Below, piece by piece: positions 24,857 to 32,662 of a stretch of 64,000 nt of DNA (position 1 is the first letter of the stretch; every line of letters starts with the position of its first letter). Source of the stretch: Catenulispora sp. EB89 (GTDB lineage Bacteria; Actinomycetota; Actinomycetes; Streptomycetales; Catenulisporaceae); NCBI RefSeq assembly GCF_041261445.1, contig NZ_JBGCCU010000005.1, forward strand, positions 1-64,000, written 5' to 3'. The position numbers and the translations under genes are program-made. Below the pieces are notes generated by a model, which saw nothing but the letters and a program-made list of their open reading frames with translations, ran no database searches and had not been told where the DNA came from.

Positions 24857-25394
24857 CGCGGCGCACCCGTGCGGCCGCCGGCTGGACCGCGACCGCACCG
24901 GCCGGCGGCGTGGCGGGGATCGCGCGCAGCGCCTCGGTCGCGGACTTCACGACCTCGGGCGGCAGCCCGGCGAACACCGCCTCGTGGGCCGCGCTGGTGG
25001 CCCGGACCGCGCGCTCGGCGAGGGCCACGCCCTCGGGGGTGAGGCGGACCAGGGTGCTGCGGCCGTCCGCGGGGTCCGGTTCGCGGTGGACCAGGCCGTC
25101 GGCGGCCAGCCGGTTGATCACGTTGCTGGTGCCGCCGGTGCTGAGCAGGAGGTCCTGGGTCAGCTCGTTGGAGCGCAGGCGGTAGGGCGCGCCGGCGCGG
25201 CGGAGGGTGAGCAGGACGTCGTAGGCCGCGACGGTGAGGCCGAGGGCGGGCAGTTCGGCGCGGGTGGCGGCGTCCAGGCGGCCGGCCAGGATGAGGACGC
25301 GCTTGGTGAGCTCGGTGGTCGGGCCCAGGATCTCCGGCAGCTCGGCGCGCCAGGCGGCCATGAGCTGTTCGGCGCGGTCGGGAGGGCTCGTCAC
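24846..25394 (-). CDS. MarR-family transcriptional regulator
   Basis: A 182-aa winged-helix MarR protein. The core is LGLTVAAYDVLLTLRRAG ... LTQDLLLSTGGTSNVINRLAADGLVHREPDPADGRSTLVRLTPEGVALAERAV, with the wing motif DPADGRST typical of the family. The C-terminus is Ala-rich with an Arg tail. It is divergent from the amidohydrolase at 25459, its probable target, and an inverted repeat lies between them. Confidence 0.92.
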   Translation of the reverse strand: MTSPPDRAEQLMAAWRAELPEILGPTTELTKRVLILAGRLDAATRAELPALGLTVAAYDVLLTLRRAGAPYRLRSNELTQDLLLSTGGTSNVINRLAADGLVHREPDPADGRSTLVRLTPEGVALAERAVRATSAAHEAVFAGLPPEVVKSATEALRAIPATPPAGAVAVQPAAARVRRVRN

Positions 25395-25422
25395 GCTTGA
25401 CAGCGTAGACCCCTTCCCCGAT

Positions 25423-25440
25423 AGCTTTTAAGAAAGCTTT
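25423..25440. promoter_or_regulatory. Candidate MarR operator
   Basis: AGCTTTTAAGAAAGCTTT contains the inverted arms AGCTTT and AAAGCT, at the divergent promoters of the MarR gene and the amidohydrolase. The region is clearly AT-richer than its surroundings. Confidence 0.5.
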
Positions 25441-25458
25441 CCTTGGAGGGGATTTCCC

Positions 25459-26763
25459 ATGAGCGCTTCCCGCCTGCTCGTTTCCGGCATCGCGTGCCTC
25501 ATCGACTTCGACGACGCCGGTCCGTCCAGACCGCCGGCTTCCGCCGTCCCGACCGTGCGCTCCGGCGTCGACCTGCTGATCGAGGACGGTCGCGTGATCG
25601 AGGTCGGCGTCGGTCTGCCGGCCGGGACCGCCGAGGTCGTCGACGCCTCGGACCGCGTGGTCCTGCCCGGCTTCGTCGACACCCACCGCCACCTGTGGCT
25701 GACCGCGCTGCGCGGGCTGACCGCCGAGACCGACCTCGGCGGCTACCTGGAGCTGGTCGCGGGCCGGCTCGGACCACGGTTCACGCCGGACGACCTGCGC
25801 GCGAGCGCCTACTTCGGCGCCCTGGAATGCCTCGACGCCGGGGTCACCACGGTGCAGGACTACGCGCACGCGATGCGGTCGCCCGACCACGCCGACGCGG
25901 CCGTGTCCGCGCTCGACGCGTCCGGGATCCGCGCGGTGTTCGGCTACGGCTTCCCGGTCTTCAGCACGTCCCGCGACCTCGCCGACATCCGCCGCGTCCG
26001 CGAGCGCTATTTCCCGACCGACAACGGCCTGCTAACCATGGCGCTGTCGCCGATGGGGCCCTCGTACTCACCGATCGAATCAGTGCGCGAGGACTGGAAG
26101 CTGGCGCGCGAGCTGGCGCTGCCGATCGCCGTCCACGTCGGCGCCGGGCCGGTTGCCGAGCGCCCGATCGCCACGCTGGAACGCGAGGGGCTGCTCACCG
26201 CTGGCACGGTCTACGTCCACGGCAACTCGCTTCCGGACGAGGAACTGCGGCTCATCGCGTCCTCCGGCGGCTCGGTGGCGATCGCCCCGGCGGTCGAAGC
26301 CCAGATGGGCCACGGCGCGCCGATGATCGGACGGCTCCGGGCCGCGGGGATCGGCTACGGCCTCGGCGTCGACGTGGTCACCGCCACTGCCGGCGACATG
26401 TTCACACTGATGCGCGCCGCCCTGGTCACCGGCTACCTCGGCGAGGGCACGCGGCCCTCGCCGGCCGACGTGCTGCGGGCCGCGACGCTCGGCGGGGCCG
26501 AGATCCTCGGCCTGGCCGGGAAGGTCGGCTCGCTGCGCCCCGGCAAGCGGGCCGACCTGGTGCTGCTCCGCGCCGACGCGCCGAACCTGCTGCCGCTGCA
26601 CCACGACCCGGTCGGCACGGTCGTCTCGTCGGCGCACCCCGGTAACGTCGACACCGTGATCGTGGACGGTCGCGTGGTGAAGCGGGACGGGGCGCTGGTC
26701 GCCGGCGGTCTTCCGGCCGCGCGCGAAGCCCTGCTGGCCGCCGCGCACCGTATCGCGCAGTGA
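25459..26763 (+). CDS. Metal-dependent amidohydrolase (TRZ/ATZ/SsnA-like)
   Basis: A 434-aa amidohydrolase of the deaminase-type TIM barrel. VDTHRHLW gives the two metal-binding histidines, AVHVG the third, YVHGNSL the fourth, and GLGVDVVTAT the Asp that activates water. RPGKRADLVLLRAD is the signature of the small beta domain at the end. Members deaminate or dechlorinate N-heterocycles (8-oxoguanine, triazines, methylthioadenosine). No specificity can be read here. The ATG follows GGAGGGGATTTCCC. The divergent MarR gene probably controls it. Confidence 0.9.
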   Translation: MSASRLLVSGIACLIDFDDAGPSRPPASAVPTVRSGVDLLIEDGRVIEVGVGLPAGTAEVVDASDRVVLPGFVDTHRHLWLTALRGLTAETDLGGYLELVAGRLGPRFTPDDLRASAYFGALECLDAGVTTVQDYAHAMRSPDHADAAVSALDASGIRAVFGYGFPVFSTSRDLADIRRVRERYFPTDNGLLTMALSPMGPSYSPIESVREDWKLARELALPIAVHVGAGPVAERPIATLEREGLLTAGTVYVHGNSLPDEELRLIASSGGSVAIAPAVEAQMGHGAPMIGRLRAAGIGYGLGVDVVTATAGDMFTLMRAALVTGYLGEGTRPSPADVLRAATLGGAEILGLAGKVGSLRPGKRADLVLLRADAPNLLPLHHDPVGTVVSSAHPGNVDTVIVDGRVVKRDGALVAGGLPAAREALLAAAHRIAQ

Positions 26764-26819
26764 AATCGGCTTATACACTCGCCATGGACGTGGTGGGTTG
26801 AACACGAGGGGGGCGTGAA

Positions 26820-27107
26820 ATGCCAGATCTTGCTGTTGACGTCGATGCGCTGGACACCTTCGGCGGCCAGTTGGAGTCCATCAGGACGCGGATGAACGCG
26901 GCGCGCGACTGGACGCACCAGTACGACGGACAGATGGGCGCGGCGGAGGTCGAGGACGCGTTGCACTCGTTCTCGTCGGGGTGGAAGGACGGCCGGTCGG
27001 AGATCGACGGATCCCTGAAGGCCCTGTCCGACATGCTGAAGAACTCGGCGGAGAACTTCCGGCAGATGGACACCGATATGGCGAAGCCGCTGCAGCAACA
27101 GCAGTAG
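26820..27107 (+). CDS. Small WXG100-like helical protein
   Basis: A 95-aa acidic, cysteine-free protein predicted as two helices with a turn at SSGWKDGRS. Length and two-helix pattern match WXG100/ESAT-6-like substrates of type VII secretion. The central motif reads W-K-D-G, so a strict W-x-G is missing. A Gln-rich tail (KPLQQQQ) ends the protein. Strong GAGGGGGGCG precedes the ATG. No EccC ATPase or other type VII gene is nearby. Alternatively it is a small soluble helical protein of another family. Confidence 0.62.
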   Translation: MPDLAVDVDALDTFGGQLESIRTRMNAARDWTHQYDGQMGAAEVEDALHSFSSGWKDGRSEIDGSLKALSDMLKNSAENFRQMDTDMAKPLQQQQ

Positions 27108-27252
27108 CGGCCGGGATCCGACGCGGCGTCGGCGGCCATGGGTCGTCGGCGCCGCCCGGTTGAACGCTGTCGGACAGTTGAACACCCCGTGGAAATAAGA
27201 CGAGCTGACGGTACTCTGTCAGCTGCTTGTCAGACGGACGGGGAGGGAACCG

Positions 27253-28017
27253 ATGACCGAGCAGCCGAATAGCGGTCAGCCGTACTACGGTCAGCCGAAC
27301 CAGCAGCAGCCGCAGCCCTATCCGCAGGGGCAGGCGGCGCAGCAGCCGTATCCCTATCCGCAGCAACAGCAGGGGTATCAGGGTCCGCCGCCGCAGCAGC
27401 CCTCTGGGAATCCGTACCCGCCGCAGCCAGCTCCGCAGCAGCCATACCCGCCGCAGCAGTACGGAGCGCCGCAGCCGTATCCGCAGCAGCAGCCGTATCC
27501 TCAGGTCCCGCCGCAGCAGTACCCCGGCCAGCCGCCTACGGGCCAGCCGTCTCAGGGGCAGCAGTATCCGGGCCAGCAGTATCCCGGGCAGCAATTCCCA
27601 GGCCAGCAGTACCCGGGGCAGCAGTTCCCGGGCCAGCCGCCGCAGGGTCCGGACCAGGCGCAGGCTCAGGCGGCTCCGAAGCCGAAGAAGAAGCACGGCT
27701 TCTGGTGGTACTTCTTCGTCATCCTCTTCAGCCCCCTCATAGCCGTCGCATTCGTGCTGTACGGCCTCTACTGGACCCTCTGCTGGGTCCTGACCCCGGT
27801 CGCGCTGGTCCTCCACCTGGTGTTCTGCGGCCTCGGCCTCATCTGGTACTCGGGCGTGAAGGTCCTGGCCTCGGGCCGGTCGAAGTTCCGCCTGTTCCAG
27901 CCGCTGTACCCCAAGTTCCCGCCGCTGTGGACCGGCGAGTACTGGGTCCGGCTCAACAGGAACATCCGGTCGTTCTTCGAGTTCCTCGGCGGCCTCGCGG
28001 AGCTGCTCAACTGGTGA
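27253..28017 (+). CDS. Gln/Pro-rich membrane protein of unknown function
   Basis: A 254-aa protein. Residues 1-140 are almost only Pro, Gln, Tyr and Gly, with repeats like QQYPGQ and QFPGQ. After a Lys cluster (KPKKKHG) follow two to three membrane helices (WWYFFVILFSPLIAVAFVLYGLYWTL; VLTPVALVLHLVFCGLGLIWYSGV) and an aromatic C-terminus. Similar Pro/Gln-rich cytoplasmic tails on helix pairs are common in actinomycetes and may phase-separate or bind partners. GGGGAGGGAACC precedes the ATG. It follows the WXG100-like gene by 145 bases. No function assigned. Confidence 0.75.
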   Translation: MTEQPNSGQPYYGQPNQQQPQPYPQGQAAQQPYPYPQQQQGYQGPPPQQPSGNPYPPQPAPQQPYPPQQYGAPQPYPQQQPYPQVPPQQYPGQPPTGQPSQGQQYPGQQYPGQQFPGQQYPGQQFPGQPPQGPDQAQAQAAPKPKKKHGFWWYFFVILFSPLIAVAFVLYGLYWTLCWVLTPVALVLHLVFCGLGLIWYSGVKVLASGRSKFRLFQPLYPKFPPLWTGEYWVRLNRNIRSFFEFLGGLAELLNW

Positions 28018-28018
28018 G

Positions 28019-28618
28019 CTACCGGGCCAGATCCGCCAGGTGCCCGGCCATGACCGCCCGGGCCTCGTCCGCGGACAGCCGGGGCGGATCGGCCGTCAGC
28101 TGGATCACCAGTCCGTCCAGCAGCGCGTGCAGCCGCTGGGACTCCAGGGCCTGATCCCGGCCGGGCCCGAGCCGCCCGATCTGGTCCAGCACCATCACGA
28201 CGCTCTCCACCGAGCCCCTGATCGCGTCGTCGATCTCCTGCCGCCGCCGGGCCAGGCGGACGTCGGACCGGGCCAGCGTGACCAGGGAGAACCAGACCTC
28301 GGATTCCACCCGGCGCGGCGGGTCCAGCGGCAGCAGCTGCTCCAGGTGCTCCTGCAGCACCTCCGGCGTGGGCACGCCGCCGCCGCCCTCGTGCAGCTCC
28401 CGGACCCGGTCCTGCGCCATGCCGACGATCAGGTCCACGGCGAACAGGACCATCTCCGCCTTGTCCGGGAAGTAGTGCCGCAGCGCACCGGCCGACCAGC
28501 CGGCTTCCTGCGCGACCGAGCGCACCGTCACCGCGTCGAAACCGTCCCGCAGCGCGACCCGCCACAGGGCCTCGCTGAGCTCGGCGCGGCGGCGCTCGTG
28601 GTCGACGACTTTCGGCAC
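28019..28618 (-). CDS. TetR-family transcriptional regulator
   Basis: About 199 aa. The N-terminal HTH is ALRDGFDAVTVRSVAQEAGWSAGALRHYFPDKAEMV, followed by a TetR_C_6-like domain (GVPTPEVLQEHLEQLLPLDPPRRVESEVWFSLVTLARSDVRLARRRQEID). GTG 28618 places the HTH at the usual distance from the N-terminus. It is divergent from the small membrane protein gene at 28686 and has a 12-bp palindrome just ahead of its start. Confidence 0.9.
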   Translation of the reverse strand: MPKVVDHERRRAELSEALWRVALRDGFDAVTVRSVAQEAGWSAGALRHYFPDKAEMVLFAVDLIVGMAQDRVRELHEGGGGVPTPEVLQEHLEQLLPLDPPRRVESEVWFSLVTLARSDVRLARRRQEIDDAIRGSVESVVMVLDQIGRLGPGRDQALESQRLHALLDGLVIQLTADPPRLSADEARAVMAGHLADLAR

Positions 28619-28630
28619 GGCGCCATTCTC

Positions 28631-28642
28631 ACACACGTGTGT
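28631..28642. promoter_or_regulatory. Palindromic TetR operator candidate
   Basis: ACACACGTGTGT is a perfect 12-bp palindrome in the divergent promoter between the TetR gene and the small membrane protein. A related half-site, GATGTGTTAA, follows at 28661-28670. Confidence 0.55.
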
Positions 28643-28685
28643 TAGATTGTTTTTGATACCGATGTGTTAAAAACGGGAGGCAGCC

Positions 28686-28892
28686 ATGAACGGCGGATGG
28701 ACTCGGCGGGGGCCCTGGTGGCTCTACGTGCTCGTGGTGGGCGGCCTGAACGTGGTGCGCCAGATCCTGTTCCCGCCGTCGCGGGTCGGGAGCCTGGCCA
28801 CGATCGGCCTGTTCTTCGTGGTGCTGATCGTCAGCTTCGTCGTGATCGAGCTCCTGCGGCCGCTACGACACCGGGCCGACCGGCCCCGGTGA
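28686..28892 (+). CDS. Small two-helix membrane protein
   Basis: A 68-aa protein with two helices (WWLYVLVVGGLNVVRQILF and ATIGLFFVVLIVSFVVIELL) and an Arg-rich C-terminus. The strong ribosome binding site GGGAGGCAGCC and the TetR gene opposite make it a likely real target gene despite its size. Function unknown. Confidence 0.72.
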   Translation: MNGGWTRRGPWWLYVLVVGGLNVVRQILFPPSRVGSLATIGLFFVVLIVSFVVIELLRPLRHRADRPR

Positions 28893-29052
28893 TGGCGGGG
28901 TCGGCCGGCCCGGCGGTCGGCGGACCGGTCCCCACGGTGGTGGGTCCGGTCTATTGGGCCGGTTGTTGAATCCCGGCCCGTCCATGGTGGAGAAACAGGC
29001 TCCTCTGCCGCAACATTCCTCGGGACATCCGCAGTGTGGCGAACGCCTCAGA

Positions 29053-29997
29053 TCACTGATTCAGGCCGGAGACCGCGGCCTGCCGCAGCTCCTTGCGATA
29101 GGCGCCGGGCGGCATCCCGAACCGCCGCTTGAACGCCTTCGCGAACGCGAACTCCGAGGTGTAGCCGTTGCGCTGGGCGATCGCCGCCAGCGGAGCGCCG
29201 GACTGCCGCAGCATCCGGGCCGCCGTGACCATGCGCCAGTCGGTGAGGTAGGTCAGCGGCGGGTCGCCGACCACGGTCGCGAAGCGGCGGGCGAACGCGG
29301 CGCGCGACAGCCCGGCGCGCTCGCCCAGCGACTCCACGGTCCAGGGATGGCCGGGATCGTCGTGGATGGCCTGGAGCGCCGGGGCGACCACCGGGTCGTC
29401 CAGGGCGGCGGCCCAGCCGCGGGCACGCTGGTCTGGCTGCTCGGCGTACCAGGACCGCAGAATATAGAGGAGAAGCAGGTCGACCAGCGTTGCGACCACC
29501 GTGTCCGAACCGGGCTGCGGCGCCTGGATCTCCGCGCAGAGCTGCTCGACCGCCGAGCGCAGCGCGGGGTGCCGGCCGGGGCGGGCGGGCAGGTGGATGA
29601 CCTCCGGCAGGTCGCCGAGGACCGGGTGCCGACGCTCGACGTCCAGCGGGTACGCGCCGCACACCAGGACCGCGGCGGCGCCGTCGCCGGGCACGGTGAA
29701 GCGGCCGATCGGGGAACCCGCGCCGACCTTGTCCGGGACGAAGTCGATCGCCGGGGTGCCGGGGGTGTCGCAGAGGGTGTGGCCGCTGCCGCGCCGCAGG
29801 AAGATGATGTCGCCGGGGCCGAGCGCCAGCGGCTCGCCGTCCGGCGGCACCAGATGGCAGCCGCCCTCGGCGACCACGTGGAACCCGGCCCCGGCGACCG
29901 GCTGGAAGCGGACGGCCCACGGCGCGCGGGCCTCGGTGCGCACCACCGCGGGCCGGCCGGTGCGCAACGCGTCGAGCGCGTCGCTGAGAATGTCCAT
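29053..29997 (-). CDS. AraC-family regulator with AraC_binding/cupin N-terminus
   Basis: A 314-aa regulator. The N-terminal cupin part (PWAVRFQPVAGAGFHVVAEGG ... LGPGDIIFLRRGSGHTL) precedes a C-terminal AraC HTH pair (WTVESLGERAGLSRAAFARRF ... MLRQSGAPLAAIAQRNGYTSEFAFAKAFKRRFGMPPGAYRKE). It is of the cupin_6 type found in exporter regulators. It is divergent from the MFS transporter at 30093, and a pair of 11-bp inverted repeats separates them. The ATG at 29997 directly opens the cupin domain. Confidence 0.92.
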   Translation of the reverse strand: MDILSDALDALRTGRPAVVRTEARAPWAVRFQPVAGAGFHVVAEGGCHLVPPDGEPLALGPGDIIFLRRGSGHTLCDTPGTPAIDFVPDKVGAGSPIGRFTVPGDGAAAVLVCGAYPLDVERRHPVLGDLPEVIHLPARPGRHPALRSAVEQLCAEIQAPQPGSDTVVATLVDLLLLYILRSWYAEQPDQRARGWAAALDDPVVAPALQAIHDDPGHPWTVESLGERAGLSRAAFARRFATVVGDPPLTYLTDWRMVTAARMLRQSGAPLAAIAQRNGYTSEFAFAKAFKRRFGMPPGAYRKELRQAAVSGLNQ

Positions 29998-30019
29998 GAC
30001 GCCACGGTAGCCGCCGATC

Positions 30020-30071
30020 GGCGAGACGATAAGACAGCGAATCAAGATTCTTAGCCATTCATCGTCTCGCC
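30020..30071. promoter_or_regulatory. Nested inverted repeats between AraC regulator and exporter
   Basis: GGCGAGACGAT (30020-30030) is repeated inverted as ATCGTCTCGCC (30061-30071). Between them sits GAATC-AA-GATTC (30039-30050). The outer arms lie on the two sides of the divergent promoter region, as for a dimer bridging both. Confidence 0.55.
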
Positions 30072-30092
30072 TCGCCGACGTACTTTCATCGC

Positions 30093-31343
30093 ATGACGAC
30101 CACAGTGCTCGAACAGACGAAGGCGGACGCCGCGTCGGGCCCGGCCCGGGCGCGCCGGCCCCTGGGCCCGGACGCGGGCCTGTCCAAGAAGACGACACTC
30201 CTGTTCTCCGCCGCGGCCGGGATCGCGGTCGCGAACCTCTACTACGCGCAGCCCCTGCTCACCGCCATCGCGAAGTCCTTCGGCCTCGGGCCGGGCACCG
30301 CCTCGCTGCTGGCCACGGTCGGGCAGGTCGGCTACACGGTCGGGCTGGCGCTGCTGGTGCCGCTGGCCGACGTCGTCAACCGGCGGCGGCTGCTCGTCGG
30401 ACTGCTCGCGGTGACGGCGGCGGCGCTGGCCGCCTCGGCCGCCGCGCCGGGGTTCGCCGTCCTGGTGGTCTCGGCGGCGGTGCTGTCCACGGCGGCGGTG
30501 GCCGGGCCGGTGCTGGTGCCGTTCGCCGCGACGCTGGCCGAGCCGCGGCAGCGCGGAGCGGTGACCGGGTCGGTGATGAGCGGCGTGCTGATGGGGGTCC
30601 TGCTGTCGCGCACCGCCGGCGGCCTGCTCGCGCAGCTCGCCGGCTGGCGCGCGGTCTACGCGGCGGCTGCGGTGCTGACGCTGGGCCTGGCCGCGGTGCT
30701 ACACCGGGTGCTCCCCGACCTCGCGCCGTCCCAGCACCTCGGTTACGGCGCGCTGCTGGCCAGCGTGGTCCGGCTGGTGCGGGAGGAAGCGGTGCTGCGG
30801 CAGCGGATGGCGTTCGGCTTCCTCGGCTTCGGGGCGTTCTCGGTGCTGTGGACGTCGGTCGCGTTCCAGCTGGCGCGGCCGCCGTACTCCTTCGGCGAGG
30901 CGGCGATCGGCCTGCTCGGTCTGGCGGGCGCGGCCGGTGCGACGGCGGCGAAGGTGACCGGCCGGGCCACCGACTCCGGACGCGACGGCCTGGTCAGCGG
31001 CCTGATGTTCGCGACCATGCTCGGCGGCTGGCTGCTGCTCGGCGTGCACGGCGGGCACTGGCTGCTCGCGCTGGTCGCCGGCGTCGTGGTGCTGGACCTC
31101 GGGGTCCAGGGCGCGCACGTCACCAACCTCGCCGTCGCGCTGCGGCTGCGTCCGGAGGCGCGGAGCCGGATCACCACGGCCTACATGACCTCGGTGTTCC
31201 TCGGCGGCGTCGCCGGTTCGGCGGCTTCCGGCGCGGCGTTCGCGGCCGGCGGCTGGACCGCGGTCGCCCTCACCGGGGCCGCGTTCTCCGGAGCGGCGCT
31301 GGTGTTGTGGGCGGCCGGCGCGATCGCAGGCCGGCAGGACTGA
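30093..31343 (+). CDS. MFS transporter (12 helices, YnfM/NepI-like)
   Basis: A 416-aa major facilitator protein. The N-terminus has SAAAGIAVANLYYAQPLLTAIAKSFGL, a segment typical of the YnfM/YgaY-like branch, then a motif-A-like loop PLADVVNRRRLLVGL, and helices rich in Ala/Gly/Val throughout. A short hydrophilic N-terminus precedes helix 1. It is likely exported-drug/metabolite efflux, under the divergent AraC regulator. The substrate is unknown. Confidence 0.9.
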   Translation: MTTTVLEQTKADAASGPARARRPLGPDAGLSKKTTLLFSAAAGIAVANLYYAQPLLTAIAKSFGLGPGTASLLATVGQVGYTVGLALLVPLADVVNRRRLLVGLLAVTAAALAASAAAPGFAVLVVSAAVLSTAAVAGPVLVPFAATLAEPRQRGAVTGSVMSGVLMGVLLSRTAGGLLAQLAGWRAVYAAAAVLTLGLAAVLHRVLPDLAPSQHLGYGALLASVVRLVREEAVLRQRMAFGFLGFGAFSVLWTSVAFQLARPPYSFGEAAIGLLGLAGAAGATAAKVTGRATDSGRDGLVSGLMFATMLGGWLLLGVHGGHWLLALVAGVVVLDLGVQGAHVTNLAVALRLRPEARSRITTAYMTSVFLGGVAGSAASGAAFAAGGWTAVALTGAAFSGAALVLWAAGAIAGRQD

Positions 31344-31395
31344 TAGTCCGTTTTCGACAGCAACGCTTTGACGTACTCGCCGCGTCGTAGTGGTT

Positions 31396-31434
31396 AGACG
31401 GGTTCTGGACCGTGGGGCGGTCCGGAACCCGTCT
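31396..31434. terminator. Bidirectional terminator
   Basis: AGACGGGTTCTGGACCG and CGGTCCGGAACCCGTCT pair (one mismatch) around a GGGG-containing loop, between the convergent transporter and YbaK-like genes. TTGTTTG follows on the plus side. Confidence 0.75.
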
Positions 31435-31454
31435 TGTTTGCAGCGCGCGGCTCT

Positions 31455-31997
31455 TCAGCGCGCGATGCCGAGCCCTTCGAGGACCTGCGCGCCGGGCAGG
31501 CCGGCGATCGCGGTGCCCGGCAGCCACAGCTTCGAACCCCGGATCCCGGAGCCGACCACCGCGACCGGGGCCGCGGCCACCGCCGCGTCGACCAGGATCG
31601 GCCAGTCCTCAGGAAGGCCGATCGGTGTGATGCCGCCGTACTCCATGCCGCTGAGCTCCACGGCCGTGTCCATCGGTGCGAAGGACGCCTTGCGCGCCCC
31701 GAGGTGCTTGCGGACCAGGGAGTTGACATCAGCCTTCGTGGTCGCCAGGACCATGCAGGCGGCGTAAGAGGTCTGCTCACCGCGGCGGGCCGCGACGATC
31801 ACGCAGTTCGCGGACTCCTCGGGCAGTACTCCGTACGCGGCGCAGAACGCCTCGGTGTCGGCCAGCTCGGGGTCGATCTGCGCCACCTCGACCAGCGGGG
31901 CGAGGGCCGGCAGCGCGTGCAGCGCGGTCGCGACCGGCGCCGCGAGCAGATCGGGGCGGTCCAGGGCGGGGGTGCGGACTACGGCTTCGGTGGGCAT
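31455..31997 (-). CDS. YbaK/ProX-type aminoacyl-tRNA deacylase
   Basis: A 180-aa single-domain YbaK/EbsC protein. Members hydrolyse mis-charged tRNAs such as Cys-tRNA-Pro or Ala-tRNA-Pro. Visible: CVIVAARRGEQTSYAACMVLATTKADVNSLVRKHLGARKASFAPMDTAVELSGMEYGGITPIGLP, containing the K-x-x-x-N-x-x-V motif and the G-G-I/V-T/S-P loop that are diagnostic. Function as a free-standing trans-editing enzyme is likely; which tRNA is not visible. Confidence 0.9.
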   Translation of the reverse strand: MPTEAVVRTPALDRPDLLAAPVATALHALPALAPLVEVAQIDPELADTEAFCAAYGVLPEESANCVIVAARRGEQTSYAACMVLATTKADVNSLVRKHLGARKASFAPMDTAVELSGMEYGGITPIGLPEDWPILVDAAVAAAPVAVVGSGIRGSKLWLPGTAIAGLPGAQVLEGLGIAR

Positions 31998-32073
31998 GGA
32001 CCGAATCTACGCCGGTGATCCGAGCGGCGCGGAGGCCGCTCGGGGACGGGTTCGGGTGACGGCGCGACTTACC

Positions 32074-32125
32074 GCGCGACCGGTTACATCGACCGGTTAC
32101 AGCTGCCGGCTACAGCTGCCGGCTA
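32074..32125 (-). repeat. Four tandem 13-bp units, each starting with a stop triplet
   Basis: Read on the minus strand: TAGCCGGCAGCTG twice, then TAACCGGTCGATG and TAACCGGTCGCGC, directly adjoining. The first TAG is the stop codon of the MarR gene. Confidence 0.85.
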
Positions 32126-32545
32126 CAGCACGACCGGGATCGGCGCCTCGGCCGCGGTCGCGGTCAGCTCGGCGGCCAGCACCGCGCGGTGCGTGGGCCG
32201 GGCCTCGGCCAGCCGCTGCATGCCCTCGTCGGTCAGCACCACGAAGACGCCGCGCCGGTCGGAGCTGCACAGGGCCCGGGTGACCAGGTTCTGGGCCTCC
32301 AGGCGGCCGATCATCCGCGACAGCGCGCTCTGTGTGATCGGGACGTGCGCGGCCAGCTCCTGGACCCGCGGCGGGTCGGCGCAGTCGTACTCCGACAGCG
32401 TGTCCAGCACCTCGAACTCGCTGGCCGACAGCCCGTGCTGCCGGTCGAGCTCCAGCTCCAAGGCGTTCCACACGCGGGTCTTGCGCGCGACGAGCTCTCG
32501 CCACTGTTCGACGAGGTTTCGCTCAAGGAGGGACTCGGTCTCCAT
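32123..32545 (-). CDS. MarR-family transcriptional regulator
   Basis: A 140-aa MarR protein. The core is HGLSASEFEVLDTLSEYDCADPPRVQELAAHVPITQSALSRMIGRLEAQNLVTRALCSSDRRGVFVVLTDEGMQRLAEA, with the DRRGVFVVLT wing. ATG 32545 is used since an upstream GTG-rich stretch in the promoter region would extend into the operator repeats. It is divergent from the DHA2 exporter at 32663 and separated from it by an array of 15-bp repeats. Confidence 0.92.
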   Translation of the reverse strand: METESLLERNLVEQWRELVARKTRVWNALELELDRQHGLSASEFEVLDTLSEYDCADPPRVQELAAHVPITQSALSRMIGRLEAQNLVTRALCSSDRRGVFVVLTDEGMQRLAEARPTHRAVLAAELTATAAEAPIPVVL

Positions 32546-32567
32546 GGTGCCATGGTAACACGTGCCA

Positions 32568-32642
32568 GTGCACAAGGTTCTCCTGCACAAGGTTCCATCA
32601 CATAAAGTGCCGTCGCATAAATTGCTTGCGCACTATGTGCAC
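32568..32642. repeat. Five degenerate 15-bp tandem repeats in a divergent promoter
   Basis: Consecutive 15-base units start at 32568, 32583, 32598, 32613 and 32628. The first two share TGCACAAGGTTC exactly; the next two read CACATAAAGTGC and CGCATAAATTGC; the fifth contains GCACTATGTGC. The consensus is close to YRCAYAARGTKC. The array fills the space between the MarR gene and the exporter, so it is a good candidate for a multi-site MarR operator. Confidence 0.7.
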
Positions 32643-32662
32643 GTGCATGTAATCTCCACGGC

